Shown piece after piece: positions 1-9,281 of a DNA stretch of 64,000 bases. Made by a program: the position numbers and the translations under genes. The DNA lies in NCBI RefSeq assembly GCF_019209905.1, contig NZ_JAHUTM010000001.1:744001-808000 (forward strand), given 5' to 3'. Within the stretch, counting starts at the first letter, position 1, and every line of letters starts with the position of its first letter. The DNA comes from Corynebacterium sp. TAE3-ERU12 (GTDB lineage Bacteria; Actinomycetota; Actinomycetes; Mycobacteriales; Mycobacteriaceae). A model generated the notes under the pieces. The model made no database searches, was not told where the DNA came from, and saw only the letters and a list, made by a program, of their open reading frames with translations.

Positions 1-1
1 T

Positions 2-1930
2 GATGATTATGTTGACCCCGAGTTCGGTACCGGTGCGGTCAAGATCACCCCGGCACATGACCCGAATGACTTCGCCATGGGCCAGCGGCACAACCTGGAC
101 ATGCCGGTCATCATTAATGAGGTCGGTGTCATTGCCGATACCGGTACCCGTTTCGACGGCATGGACCGTTTCGAGGCCCGCAAGGAAATTTGCGAGGCAC
201 TGCGCGAAGAAGGCCGCATCGTTAAGGAGATCCGCCCCTACGTGCACTCGGTGGGTCATTCCGAGCGCACCGGGGAGCCCATTGAGCCGCGCCTGTCGCT
301 GCAGTGGTTCGTCAGCGTCGACAAGCTGGCCACCATGTCCGGTGACGCGGTGCGCAATGGCGATACTGTGATCCACCCGTCCTCCCAGGAGCCCCGCTGG
401 TTCGACTGGGTTGATGACATGCACGACTGGTGTATTTCCCGCCAGCTGTGGTGGGGCCACCGCATCCCGATCTGGTACGGCCCGAATGATGAAGTTATTT
501 GTGTTGGCCCCGATGAGGAGCCGCCGACGGGGGAGGGCTGGCACCAGGACCCCGATGTGCTGGATACCTGGTTCAGTTCGGCGCTGTGGCCGTTCTCTAC
601 GCTCGGCTGGCCGGATGCCACCGCTGACCTGAAGACGTTCTATCCGACGTCTGTGCTGGTCACTGGCTACGATATCCTGTTTTTCTGGGTGGCCCGGATG
701 ATGATGTTCGCCACCTTCGCCTCCACCCTCGAAGACACCCCGATTGGGCTGGGCAAGGATGGCCGCCCGCAGGTGCCGTTTACTGACGTATTCCTGCACG
801 GACTGGTCCGCGATGAGCAGGGCCGCAAGATGAGTAAGTCCCTCGGCAATGGCATTGACCCAATGGATTGGGTCCGCGATTACGGTGCCGACGCACTGCG
901 CTTCACCTTGGCCCGCGGTGCGAACCCTGGATCTGATCTGCCCCTGGGCAATGATGCGGCACAATCCTCGCGTAATTTCGCTACCAAGCTGTTCAACGCC
1001 ACCAAATTCGCCCTGATGAACGGCGCCCACGTCGGCGAGCTGCCCGATCGTGAGACGCTGACCGACGCTGACCGGTGGATTCTGGACCGGTTGGAGACCG
1101 TGCGCGCCCAGGTGGATGCCGCCTTCGACCGCTTCGAGTTCGCTAAGGCCTCCGAGGCGCTGTACCACTTCGCGTGGGATGAGTTCTGCGACTGGTACCT
1201 CGAGATCGCCAAGTCCGATTTCCCGCGTCCCAACGATGAGACCACCCCGACCGAGCAGCAGCAGGCCCGCATGGCCTCTACTCGCGTGGTGCTCGGCCGC
1301 GTGCTTGATGTCGTGTTGCGCCTGCTGCACCCGACCATGCCCTTCGTCACCGAGGTGCTGTTCAAGGCGCTTACCGAGGGTGAGGCAGATATGCCCGAAT
1401 CCCTGGTGATTGCCCAGTGGCCGGCTGCCGGTGGCGCTAATGGTGGTGCTGAAACTGACCAGACCGCTGCCCGCCGCATGGATGACCTGCAGAAGCTGGT
1501 CACCGAGGTGCGCCGCTTCCGTTCTGACCAGGGTGTTAAGCCCGCCCAGCGGGTGCCCGCCCGGGTGGACCTGGCCCCGGCTGACCTGGCCGCCCAGGAG
1601 GATTCCATCCGCACCCTCGCGCGACTTGAGCGCCCGGAGGAGGGCTTCTCGGCTACTGCCTCACTTGAGGTGCGCCTGTCTCAGGCCACCATCACTGTGG
1701 AGCTGGATACCTCCGACGCGGTTGATATCGCCGCTGAGCGTCGTCGCCTAGAAAAGGACCTCGCCGCCGCTGAGAAGGAACTGGCTGGCACTGAGAAGAA
1801 GCTGGCCAATGAGTCCTTCTTGGCCAAGGCCCCGGACCATGTGGTGGAGAAGATCCGCGCCCGGCACGAGGTGGCGCGTGAGGAAATTGAGCGCCTCCAG
1901 ACTCGACTCGATGGACTGCCCAAGGCATGA
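2..1930 (+). CDS. valS: Valine--tRNA ligase, 5' end cut by the window
   Basis: Charges tRNA-Val with valine in the cytoplasm (class I synthetase). The reading frame is already open at base 2, so the N-terminus, including the HIGH motif, lies outside the window. Visible are the editing/catalytic core motif [11 protein letters not shown] just after the window start, the KMSKS loop ([14 protein letters not shown], near base 828), the anticodon-binding region, and the C-terminal coiled-coil arm rich in Glu/Lys (about 1735-1920) that is typical of ValRS. The stop overlaps the folC start by 4 bases (ATGA), so the two are probably translationally coupled, as in other Actinobacteria. Identification is secure; only the start is missing. 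Confidence 0.97.
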   Translation, partial: DDYVDPEFGTGAVKITPAHDPNDFAMGQRHNLDMPVIINEVGVIADTGTRFDGMDRFEARKEICEALREEGRIVKEIRPYVHSVGHSERTGEPIEPRLSLQWFVSVDKLATMSGDAVRNGDTVIHPSSQEPRWFDWVDDMHDWCISRQLWWGHRIPIWYGPNDEVICVGPDEEPPTGEGWHQDPDVLDTWFSSALWPFSTLGWPDATADLKTFYPTSVLVTGYDILFFWVARMMMFATFASTLEDTPIGLGKDGRPQVPFTDVFLHGLVRDEQGRKMSKSLGNGIDPMDWVRDYGADALRFTLARGANPGSDLPLGNDAAQSSRNFATKLFNATKFALMNGAHVGELPDRETLTDADRWILDRLETVRAQVDAAFDRFEFAKASEALYHFAWDEFCDWYLEIAKSDFPRPNDETTPTEQQQARMASTRVVLGRVLDVVLRLLHPTMPFVTEVLFKALTEGEADMPESLVIAQWPAAGGANGGAETDQTAARRMDDLQKLVTEVRRFRSDQGVKPAQRVPARVDLAPADLAAQEDSIRTLARLERPEEGFSATASLEVRLSQATITVELDTSDAVDIAAERRRLEKDLAAAEKELAGTEKKLANESFLAKAPDHVVEKIRARHEVAREEIERLQTRLDGLPKA

Positions 1931-3609
1931 CCGATAGCAACGAACTGCCCGACGACGGTGGCACCGGTGACGACAAGATTTTCGACGTCACCATGGGTGA
2001 GGTGGCGAAGAATATTGATTTCGACGCCGACCCAGAAGAGGAACTAGCCGCTGCGCAGGAGCCCAGCGGTGCTGCGGTGAACCCTGAGGTAGCGGGTCTA
2101 GATGACAACTGGGATGGTTCCGGCAATCCCAGTCTCATCGACCTCAATGATGAGGGTCTGTCTTTACCGCTGACCGGACCCACCAGCGATCCGGAGCCGG
2201 AGAAAATCTCGGCCGCGGACTTAGCCGCCCTCGCTGAGGTCGAAGCGGAGCTGGATACCCGCTGGGGGGAAACCCAGATCGAACCGAGCCTGGACCGCAT
2301 CGAGCGGCTGATGGATATCCTCGGCCACCCGGAGCGCACCTACCCGGTGATCCACATTGCCGGCACCAATGGCAAGACCTCCACGGTGCGCATGATCGAA
2401 TCCATCGTGCGCGCCCTCGGGCGGCGCACTGGCCGCTACACCAGCCCACATCTGCAGCTGGTTACCGAACGCATCGCCATTGATGGGTCCCCAATCCACC
2501 CGCGCGATTACATCCGCGTATGGCAGGAGATTCAGCCCTTCGTGGAGATGGTTGATGCCGAGTCTGTCGCCGAAGGCGGACCCCGGATGAGCAAATTCGA
2601 GGTGCTCACCGCTATGGCATACGCCGCTTTTGCCGACGCCCCCGTCGAGGTCGCCATCGTGGAGACCGGCATGGGCGGCACCTGGGATGCCACCAATGTT
2701 GCCAATGCTGATGTGGCCGTTGTTATGCCGGTGGGCCAAGACCACACCGAATACCTTGGTGAGACCATCGAGGAGATCGCCGCGGAAAAGGCCGGCATCA
2801 TCAAGTCCCGGTGGGACCGCGGTGACCTGCTGGCCCCGCCAGATAATGTGGCGATCATTGCTGAGCAAACCCCAGAGGCGATGAAGGTGCTGCTCAACCG
2901 CGCCACTGAGGTGGACGCCATGGTCGCGCGTGCCGGTATCGAATACGGCGTGGAAGAGCACACCATCGCCGTGGGTGGACAGTCGATGTCCCTGCGTGGG
3001 CTGGCTGATTCCTACACCGACATCTTTGTGCCGCTGCATGGGCCACACCAGGCCCGCAATGCGGCCACCGCCCTGGCTGCGGTGGAAGCATTCTTCGGTG
3101 CCGGCCCGGGGCGAGCGCTCAATATCGACTCCGTACGCGATGGTTTTGCCCAGGTGAACTCTCCGGGACGGCTGGAGCGCGTCCGCGCCACACCGAGTGT
3201 GTTCGTCGACGCCGCCCATAATCCGCACGGGGCCAAAGCACTCAAAGAAGCCCTGGGTGCTGCCTTCGACTTCCGCCGGGTGGTTGCTGTGGTGGCCACC
3301 TTGGGGGAGAAGGACTCGCGCGGCATTCTCGTCGAGTTGGAGGAATTCGCCGACCAAGTCGTCGTCACGCAAAATGCCTCGCCACGGGCCACCGACTTCC
3401 GCGACCTGGAAGATATCGCCATCGAGGTTTTCGGCCCCGAGCGAGTCCACGCCATTGACCATCTGCCATCAGCAGTGGAGTTGGCGATTGCGCTGGCCGA
3501 AGAGACCGATTCTGGTGACGGCATTGTGTCAGGATCGGGTGTGATTATCACCGGTTCAGTAGTCACCGCCGGTGAGGCCCGCACCCTGTTCGGAAAGGAA
3601 CCGCAATGA
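1927..3609 (+). CDS. folC: Folylpolyglutamate synthase / dihydrofolate synthase
   Basis: Adds glutamate to dihydropteroate and folates, an ATP-dependent cytoplasmic Mur-ligase-type reaction. The ATP loop [15 protein letters not shown] and the following YTSPHL motif are clear, as is the [13 protein letters not shown] motif in the C-terminal half. The protein is 560 residues, longer than the usual 430-500, because an acidic, low-complexity stretch of about 100 residues precedes the conserved [12 protein letters not shown] start of the family. The ATG overlaps the valS stop (ATGA) and the folC stop overlaps the next ATG in the same way, so this is a tight operon. A later start would remove the extension, but the coupled start is the natural one. 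Confidence 0.95.
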   Translation: MTDSNELPDDGGTGDDKIFDVTMGEVAKNIDFDADPEEELAAAQEPSGAAVNPEVAGLDDNWDGSGNPSLIDLNDEGLSLPLTGPTSDPEPEKISAADLAALAEVEAELDTRWGETQIEPSLDRIERLMDILGHPERTYPVIHIAGTNGKTSTVRMIESIVRALGRRTGRYTSPHLQLVTERIAIDGSPIHPRDYIRVWQEIQPFVEMVDAESVAEGGPRMSKFEVLTAMAYAAFADAPVEVAIVETGMGGTWDATNVANADVAVVMPVGQDHTEYLGETIEEIAAEKAGIIKSRWDRGDLLAPPDNVAIIAEQTPEAMKVLLNRATEVDAMVARAGIEYGVEEHTIAVGGQSMSLRGLADSYTDIFVPLHGPHQARNAATALAAVEAFFGAGPGRALNIDSVRDGFAQVNSPGRLERVRATPSVFVDAAHNPHGAKALKEALGAAFDFRRVVAVVATLGEKDSRGILVELEEFADQVVVTQNASPRATDFRDLEDIAIEVFGPERVHAIDHLPSAVELAIALAEETDSGDGIVSGSGVIITGSVVTAGEARTLFGKEPQ

Positions 3610-4022
3610 GTCAGCAAACCGAATACGGGCCACTCGGGCCCGGTCACGACCCGGAAAAAGACCCCATGGTGGGGCTGCGCGGAGTCATGGCCGGCACCTT
3701 AGTGATGCAATCCATCTCGGTGCTGCTCGGCCTGTCCGTGGTCGCCCGCGTCGCCGAGGGCACGCTGGCAACCCCGTGGCGCATGGGCTACGTCGCATTC
3801 CTGGGCATTGCGCTGCTGGTGATGGCGTTTTTGCAGAAGAAGTCCTGGGCGCTTAAAGCCGACCTGGGGCTGCAGGTGCTCGGTGTCCTGGCGGTCTTCG
3901 TGCACTGGTCAATGGGGCTGGTGGGCCTGCTATTCCTGCTGGTGTGGTTCTACATTCTGCATCTGCGCAAAGCCTTGCTGGAACGCATGCGGATGGGGCT
4001 GCTCACCACACAGCACACCTAG
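3606..4022 (+). CDS. DUF4233 family membrane protein
   Basis: A small integral membrane protein of 138 residues with about four hydrophobic segments (near residues 20-42, 52-70, 78-95 and 98-118) and a basic C-terminal tail. DUF4233 proteins commonly sit directly after folC in Actinobacteria, and this gene overlaps the folC stop by 4 bases. No function is established for the family. The N-terminus is soluble and polar, with a GLRGVMAGTLVMQS stretch leading into the first membrane segment. Confidence 0.85.
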   Translation: MSQQTEYGPLGPGHDPEKDPMVGLRGVMAGTLVMQSISVLLGLSVVARVAEGTLATPWRMGYVAFLGIALLVMAFLQKKSWALKADLGLQVLGVLAVFVHWSMGLVGLLFLLVWFYILHLRKALLERMRMGLLTTQHT

Positions 4023-4103
4023 GCCGTAGCGTCGAAAAAGCCCGCTATCTGGCTAAATCAGCCCGCGGCGAGAAAGCGGCGCACTACCGGTAGGATCTGA
4101 TCC

Positions 4104-4514
4104 ATGACTGAACGCACTCTCATCCTGATCAAGCCCGATGGTGTCCGACGCGGCCTCGTGGGCGAGGTCATCTCCCGCATCGAACGCAAGGGCCTGAAGC
4201 TGGTGGCCATGGATCTGCGCACCGCGGATAAGGCCACCGCCGAGGAGCACTACGCAGAGCACAAGGAACGCCCCTTCTACGGCGACCTTGTGGACTTCAT
4301 CACCTCCGCACCGCTGGTCGCCGGTGTTGTTGAAGGCCCGAACGCTATTGCCGCATGGCGCCAGATCACCGGTGGCACCAACCCCGTCGAATCCGCCACC
4401 CCCGGTTCCATCCGCGGTGACTTCGCCCTCGAGGTGGCCGAGAACATCGTGCACGGATCCGACTCGCCCGAGTCCGCTGAGCGCGAGATCGGCATCTGGT
4501 TCCCGAACCTCTAG
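4104..4514 (+). CDS. ndk: Nucleoside diphosphate kinase
   Basis: Transfers the gamma phosphate of ATP to nucleoside diphosphates through a phospho-histidine. The full 136-residue length matches the family. The nucleotide-binding start [12 protein letters not shown] and the catalytic histidine His117 in NIVHGSDS are present. There is no Shine-Dalgarno sequence; instead TAGGAT (4091-4096) lies 7 bases before the ATG, which suggests a leaderless transcript starting at the A of the start codon. A strong hairpin terminator follows at 4543, so ndk seems to be its own transcription unit between folC-DUF4233 and rne. Confidence 0.97.
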   Translation: MTERTLILIKPDGVRRGLVGEVISRIERKGLKLVAMDLRTADKATAEEHYAEHKERPFYGDLVDFITSAPLVAGVVEGPNAIAAWRQITGGTNPVESATPGSIRGDFALEVAENIVHGSDSPESAEREIGIWFPNL

Positions 4515-4542
4515 GCCGCCGCAGCACCACGTAGCACCCCTT

Positions 4543-4580
4543 ACGCCCCGCATCGCCGTTATGGCTGTGCGGGGCGTTGT
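4543..4580 (+). terminator. Rho-independent-type terminator after ndk
   Basis: A perfect 10-bp stem (ACGCCCCGCA at 4543-4552 with its complement at 4568-4577) and a 15-base loop are followed by TTGTTAT. It separates ndk from rne. Confidence 0.8.
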
Positions 4581-4780
4581 TATGCAACCCGAGTGACCGG
4601 ATGAGCCCACCCCAGTGCTGTCTATGCGACAATGGCAGCAGTGTTCGCTCCGCATCCGCGTTTTCGATCGCTGAACACTGCAACTAAAGACTTGTACACA
4701 GCACTAGCTGCCTAATAGGGGCCCCGCCACCGTTACCGGTGGTCGCGAGGCCAGGTGGCGCCAAGGAGAACCGAATAATC

Positions 4781-7700
4781 GTGGCCGAATTAAGCCAGGA
4801 CAATATTGAACGCGCGCGCAGTTTCGATCGCGACGCCGCACCCAGCAAGATGCGCGTCCACGAGCTCGCCAAATTGCTGGGCATGCAGTCCCGCGACCTC
4901 ATTGGGGTCCTCGCCGATAATGGTGCTCCCAGCAAGCGCGCCTCCTCGTCGGTAACGGCCGACGAACGCGACCGGGCCCTGGATACCATCGCCGGTGCCG
5001 ACAGCGAAGCTGCCAAGGACAAGCCCGCAAAGAAGGCGCCGGCGAAGAAGGCCGCGAAGAAGACCGCGAAGCGCACCACCAAGAAAACCGCGGCGAAGAA
5101 GACAACTGCGAATAAGGCCGCGGCGAAGAAAACCACGCCGCGCGCCACTAAGAAGACCACTGCCAAACAGAACGCGGCAGCAGATGAGACGGCGACTGAG
5201 CAGCCCTCGGCGCAGCCGGCGGCCTCGGATGAGCCTTTGCTGCCGGACTTTGTGATCCAGGACGACACGCTTACCGAGGTCGTGCCCCCGGTGACCCCGC
5301 CGCCGGAGAATCCGGTTGCCGATATTCCGATCTTCATGGCGCCGCAGGAAGTCACCGAGCCGGCTCCGGCGAAGAAGGACTCCACCGACGACGGCGATGA
5401 CCAGCCCGGTGATGACCGGCCTAACCGTCGTCGCCGTGGCCGCGGTCGTGGCCGGGGTGGCAATAACGGCAATAGCGGCAATAACACCGGCTCCGGAAAT
5501 AACAGCGCTTCCGGCAATAACTCCGCAACCAGCGATGATTCGGCCGACGAGGTGGAGCAGGTCGACGAACCAGTCGCGATTAAGGGCTCGACTCGTTTAG
5601 AAGCCCAGCGTCGTCGCCGCGCTGACCGTCGTGAGCAGTCCCGTAAGCGCCCGACGGTGTCGATGGCCGAATTCAGGGCCCGACGTGAATCCATTGAGCG
5701 CACCATGGTGGTGCGTGACCGTGACCGCACCGACCACCCCGGCACCGTCAGCCAAGTCGGCATCCTTGAGGACGGGCTGCTTGTTGAGCATTTCGTCACC
5801 TCAGATACGCAGACCTCGATGATCGGCAATATCTACCTGGGCCGCGTGCAAAACGTGCTGCCGTCGATGGAAGCCGCCTTCATCAATATCGGCACCGACC
5901 GCAATGGTGTCATCTACTCCGCTGACCTCAACTGGCGCGAGTTGGGCGCTAATCGCTCCCGACGTGTCGAGCACGCCTTGAAGACCGGTGACCAGGTTCT
6001 GGTTCAGGTCAGCAAGGACCCGGTGGGGCATAAGGGCCCGCGTCTGACGATGCATATCTCTATGGCTGGCCGGTACCTGGTTTATGTGCCCGGTGGTAAG
6101 TCTGCTGGGATTTCCCGCAAGCTGCCGGAGCCGGAGCGCAAGCGGCTGAAGGAGATCCTCAAAGACGTCACCCCGCAGGGCTCGGGAACGATCATTCGCA
6201 CCGCCGCAGAAGGCGTGGAAAAGGATGCGATCGCCGAGGACATCAATCGCCTGGAAAAGCGGTGGCAGGACATCTCCAAGCGCGCTGAGAAGGAGAAGAA
6301 CACCAAGGGCGCCAAGCCGGTCACCATGTACGAAGAACCGGACATGCTGGTCAAGGTGGTCCGGGACCTGTTCAATGAGGACTTCGACAAGCTCATCGTG
6401 GAGGGTAAGTCCGCATGGCGCACGGTGAAGAACTACGTCGACGACGTTGCCCCGGAGCTTTCTGACCGGCTTGAGCGCTATGACGCCAGCAAGAATAAGG
6501 GCGTCGATGTGTTCAGCCACTACACCATCGACGAGCAGATCCGGGAGGCCCTGGATCGCACAGTGACGCTGCCCTCTGGTGGTTCGCTGGTTATCGACCG
6601 CACCGAGGCGATGACCGTTATTGACGTCAATACCGGCCGATTCACCGGTTCTGGCGGCAACCTCGAAGAGACTGTCACCCGCAATAATCTTGAAGCCGCC
6701 GACGAGATCGTGCGGCAAATGCGGCTGCGTGACCTTGGCGGCATGATTGTCGTTGACTTCATCGACATGGTGCTGCCGGAAAACCAGGACCTGGTGCTAC
6801 GCCGCCTGAATGAGGCACTAAGCCGGGACCGCACTCGCCATGAGGTTTCTGAGGTCACCTCCCTAGGCCTGGTGCAGATGACGCGGAAGCGTTTAGGCAC
6901 TGGCCTGCTGGAGACCTTCACCACCCCGTGTAGTGAATGTGATGGCCGTGGTCTGATCGTGCATGAGGACCCGGTGGAACAGGAGGCGCAGACTCCGCGC
7001 AATAAGCGCCGCCGCAAGGTCAATGATCCGTCGAAGCACCCGGCTGCCTTGGCGCTGCGGGCGCATGGTGATGATCACGACGACGATGACGATGATCTCG
7101 ACACGGACTCCGACAACGGCGAGTCCACCGAGACCAGGGAACACGACGCCGCCGAGGATCAGCAGTCCGACGCTGCTACCACGGGCCGGGATGACTCGCG
7201 TGATGAGTCCGATGGCCAGCAGCGCGGCAACCGCCGCAACCGTCGGGGGCGTCGTCGCCGTACCCGCTCGAATCAGGAGCAATCGCAGAGCCGCGACGAT
7301 AAGCGCGACGAAAAGCGCGAGGATAAGCAAGAAGAAAAGCGCGACGATAAGCCGAAGCAGCAGGAGAAGAAATCCGCTCAGGCCGGTTCGGTGGATCTGG
7401 CCGCTATTGCTGCCTCAGCCACCGACGAGGCACGCGATAAGGACCCCGAGGAACCCTCGGATGACCGTTACGTGTCTCAGTCCGCGCGCCGTCGGCACCG
7501 TCGCCGCGTTGTCCGCCGCACCCAGCAACATCAGCAGGACCGCGGCCAGGAGCAGGCTCACGACGACCAGCCGAAGCAGGACCAACCCAAGGCTGAGGCG
7601 CAGCCTGAGTCCACCTCTGAGCCGAAGCAGCAGGCCAATGAGGCCCGCCAGGGTGCTCGCCGTGGTCGGCGCCGTACCGCTAAGCGCCGTGTGAGCACTG

Positions 7701-8296
7701 CCCAGCCCAAGCGTGCCGACGCCAAGCAGGAGCAGCCCAAGCAGGAGCAGCCCAAGCAGGACAAGCCCGCTAAGCAGGATAAGCCTGCCAAGCAGCAGCC
7801 CACTGCGTCGGCAAGCAAGGCCCAGACCTACGAAGAGGCCCTCGCCGAATTCGAGGCAAGCCCGCGCCGCAAGCGGCCCACCCGCGGACGCTCCCGCTCC
7901 GACCACGCGCCCAAACCGGAGGACTTCGGCATCACCGGCAAGGCAGCCAGCGACGCCAGCGAAGCCCAGCAGGCAACCGCCAAGGCCGCGCAGCAGGACC
8001 GCGCCGAGGCCCAGGCCGAAGCCGAAGCGCAGACCAAGAACCGCGCCGCACAGGACGCCGCCGATAAGGCAGCAGCTGAGAAAAACGCCGCCGTAAAGCA
8101 GGCGCCGCGCCGCGGTCGCCGCCGCGTGGTGCGCAAGACCTCCACGGCGCGTGCTCACAAACCGGTGAATAAAGAAAAGGAAGCAGCGCCGAAGGCCGCG
8201 AAGTCCGAGGCGAAGCAGCCAGCTCAGGCGACATCGGCCACTAGTGGTGCCCGTCGTCGCGGACGTCGCCGGGTTGTGCGTAAAACCTCGCACTAG
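4781..8296 (+). CDS. rne: Ribonuclease E/G family endoribonuclease
   Basis: Main endoribonuclease for mRNA decay and rRNA processing. The GTG at 4781 is chosen because AAGGAGAA lies just upstream; an in-frame GTG at 4739 has no such signal. Order along about 1171 residues: an IF2_N-like N-terminal helix region (KMRVHELAKLLGM), a Lys/Ala-rich histone-H1-like linker, an Arg/Gly/Asn-rich stretch, the S1 domain (about 320-420), then the catalytic core with VIDVNTGRFTGSGG and GGMIVVDFIDM, the zinc-link CSECDGRG, and a long charged disordered tail. The tail holds several RRGRRRVVRKTS-type arginine motifs, one of them at the very C-terminus, probably RNA- or partner-binding. Large antisense reading frames over this gene are composition artefacts. 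Confidence 0.95.
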   Translation: MAELSQDNIERARSFDRDAAPSKMRVHELAKLLGMQSRDLIGVLADNGAPSKRASSSVTADERDRALDTIAGADSEAAKDKPAKKAPAKKAAKKTAKRTTKKTAAKKTTANKAAAKKTTPRATKKTTAKQNAAADETATEQPSAQPAASDEPLLPDFVIQDDTLTEVVPPVTPPPENPVADIPIFMAPQEVTEPAPAKKDSTDDGDDQPGDDRPNRRRRGRGRGRGGNNGNSGNNTGSGNNSASGNNSATSDDSADEVEQVDEPVAIKGSTRLEAQRRRRADRREQSRKRPTVSMAEFRARRESIERTMVVRDRDRTDHPGTVSQVGILEDGLLVEHFVTSDTQTSMIGNIYLGRVQNVLPSMEAAFINIGTDRNGVIYSADLNWRELGANRSRRVEHALKTGDQVLVQVSKDPVGHKGPRLTMHISMAGRYLVYVPGGKSAGISRKLPEPERKRLKEILKDVTPQGSGTIIRTAAEGVEKDAIAEDINRLEKRWQDISKRAEKEKNTKGAKPVTMYEEPDMLVKVVRDLFNEDFDKLIVEGKSAWRTVKNYVDDVAPELSDRLERYDASKNKGVDVFSHYTIDEQIREALDRTVTLPSGGSLVIDRTEAMTVIDVNTGRFTGSGGNLEETVTRNNLEAADEIVRQMRLRDLGGMIVVDFIDMVLPENQDLVLRRLNEALSRDRTRHEVSEVTSLGLVQMTRKRLGTGLLETFTTPCSECDGRGLIVHEDPVEQEAQTPRNKRRRKVNDPSKHPAALALRAHGDDHDDDDDDLDTDSDNGESTETREHDAAEDQQSDAATTGRDDSRDESDGQQRGNRRNRRGRRRRTRSNQEQSQSRDDKRDEKREDKQEEKRDDKPKQQEKKSAQAGSVDLAAIAASATDEARDKDPEEPSDDRYVSQSARRRHRRRVVRRTQQHQQDRGQEQAHDDQPKQDQPKAEAQPESTSEPKQQANEARQGARRGRRRTAKRRVSTAQPKRADAKQEQPKQEQPKQDKPAKQDKPAKQQPTASASKAQTYEEALAEFEASPRRKRPTRGRSRSDHAPKPEDFGITGKAASDASEAQQATAKAAQQDRAEAQAEAEAQTKNRAAQDAADKAAAEKNAAVKQAPRRGRRRVVRKTSTARAHKPVNKEKEAAPKAAKSEAKQPAQATSATSGARRRGRRRVVRKTSH
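7724..7801 (+). repeat. Tandem 15-18-base coding repeats in the rne tail
   Basis: Five consecutive in-frame units start with AAGCAG: two identical 15-base units (KQEQP), two 18-base units (KQDKPA) and a partial one (KQQP). They lie in the disordered C-terminal region of the RNase E homologue and are likely to vary in copy number between strains. Confidence 0.85.
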
Positions 8297-8307
8297 CGCC
8301 GCAGCAG

Positions 8308-8371
8308 CCGCCTCCAGCTGAGGCCACCGCACATGGTGGCTTCGGGTGGAGGCGGGCGTGGATGAGTTTTT
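8308..8371 (+). terminator. Large hairpin after rne, probable terminator
   Basis: An outer 9-bp stem (CCGCCTCCA at 8308-8316 with 8347-8355) encloses an inner stem (GCCACC at 8323-8328 with 8335-8340). A run of five T follows at 8367-8371, after an 11-base gap, so termination may be only partial. The rest of the 277-base gap up to rplU shows no gene and would be the rplU leader and promoter. Confidence 0.6.
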
Positions 8372-8573
8372 GGGGCAGGCAGTTTGTGATTTAGGCGGGT
8401 CATTGGCTAGTCTTGACCAGTCGCAGTCAGTTGGCGCGCGCCGGACGTTTCCCTATGTCCGGGTTCCGCCCCAGCTCGCAAGAGCTGTTCTGCCCTGGCT
8501 GCAAATTTTCATTGTCCATTCGGGCCGCCGCGCGGCCTGCACGAGTAAACCAAGAAAAAGGGGTAGCCCTCCT

Positions 8574-8879
8574 ATGTACGCGATCGTCAAGACCGGCGGC
8601 AAGCAGTACAAGGTTGCCGAAGGTGACCTCGTCAAGGTCGAGAAGATTGAGGGAGATGCCGGTACCGCCGTGGATCTCACCCCGGTTCTGCTCGTCGACG
8701 GCGCCAACGTCATTTCCGGCGACGACCTGAGCAAGGTCACTGTTAAGGCCGAGATCAATGAGCAGACCAAGGGTCAGAAGATCCGCGGTATGCACTACAA
8801 GAACAAGACCGGTTATAAGCGCCGCTGGGGCCACCGCCAGCAGCTGACCGAGCTGAAGATCACCGAAGTCAAGGCCTAA
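8574..8879 (+). CDS. rplU: 50S ribosomal protein L21
   Basis: Structural protein of the large ribosomal subunit, 101 residues. The family start [14 protein letters not shown] and the conserved [11 protein letters not shown] near the C-terminus are present. The frame stays open upstream to 8346, but the ATG at 8574 gives the exact family N-terminus and is preceded by AAAAAGGGGTAG, a plausible ribosome binding site. It is followed 36 bases later by rpmA, the usual L21-L27 pair. Confidence 0.97.
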   Translation: MYAIVKTGGKQYKVAEGDLVKVEKIEGDAGTAVDLTPVLLVDGANVISGDDLSKVTVKAEINEQTKGQKIRGMHYKNKTGYKRRWGHRQQLTELKITEVKA

Positions 8880-8915
8880 CCGCCCCTTCCACCACACTTT
8901 TCCCAGGAGAATACA

Positions 8916-9182
8916 ATGGCTTCCAAGAAGGGTGCGTCCAGCACCAATAACGGCCGCGACTCCGAATCCAAGCGCCTCGGCGTGAAGCGGTTCGGCGGCC
9001 AGCAGGTCAAGGCCGGCGAGATCCTCGTCCGCCAGCGCGGCACCTCGTTCCACCCCGGTGAGAACGTTGGCCGTGGCGGCGACGACACTCTCTTCGCCCT
9101 CAAGTCCGGTGCCGTCGAGTTCGGCACCAAGCGCAAGCGCCGCATCGTCTCCATCGTGGAGAACGCTGAGGCAGAGGCCTAA
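8916..9182 (+). CDS. rpmA: 50S ribosomal protein L27
   Basis: Large-subunit ribosomal protein whose N-terminus reaches the peptidyl transferase centre. It has 88 residues, the normal length, with the N-terminal [16 protein letters not shown], the GVKRFGGQ motif and the IVRQRGT-like [13 protein letters not shown] segment. CAGGAG lies 8 bases before the ATG. It is co-transcribed with rplU, and a terminator follows. Confidence 0.97.
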   Translation: MASKKGASSTNNGRDSESKRLGVKRFGGQQVKAGEILVRQRGTSFHPGENVGRGGDDTLFALKSGAVEFGTKRKRRIVSIVENAEAEA

Positions 9183-9199
9183 ACAGGCTTGCCGACGCA

Positions 9200-9236
9200 A
9201 GCGCCCGCAGGGACCTTCCTCCCCGCGGGCGCTTTC
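9200..9236 (+). terminator. Terminator after rpmA
   Basis: A perfect 9-bp stem (AGCGCCCGC at 9200-9208 with 9225-9233) is followed by TTTC. It ends the rplU-rpmA unit and faces the convergent helicase gene. Confidence 0.75.
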
Positions 9237-9281
9237 GCATGCCCGCACACTGCTGCCGCACGCAGCTGCCGCACACCACCG

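Noticed and set aside
4684-5829. Long minus-strand open frames antisense to rne (also 7415-8332)
   Set aside because: They mirror the biased codons of the Lys/Arg/Gln-rich plus-strand gene, contain only Arg/Ser/Leu-type low complexity, and have no family motif.
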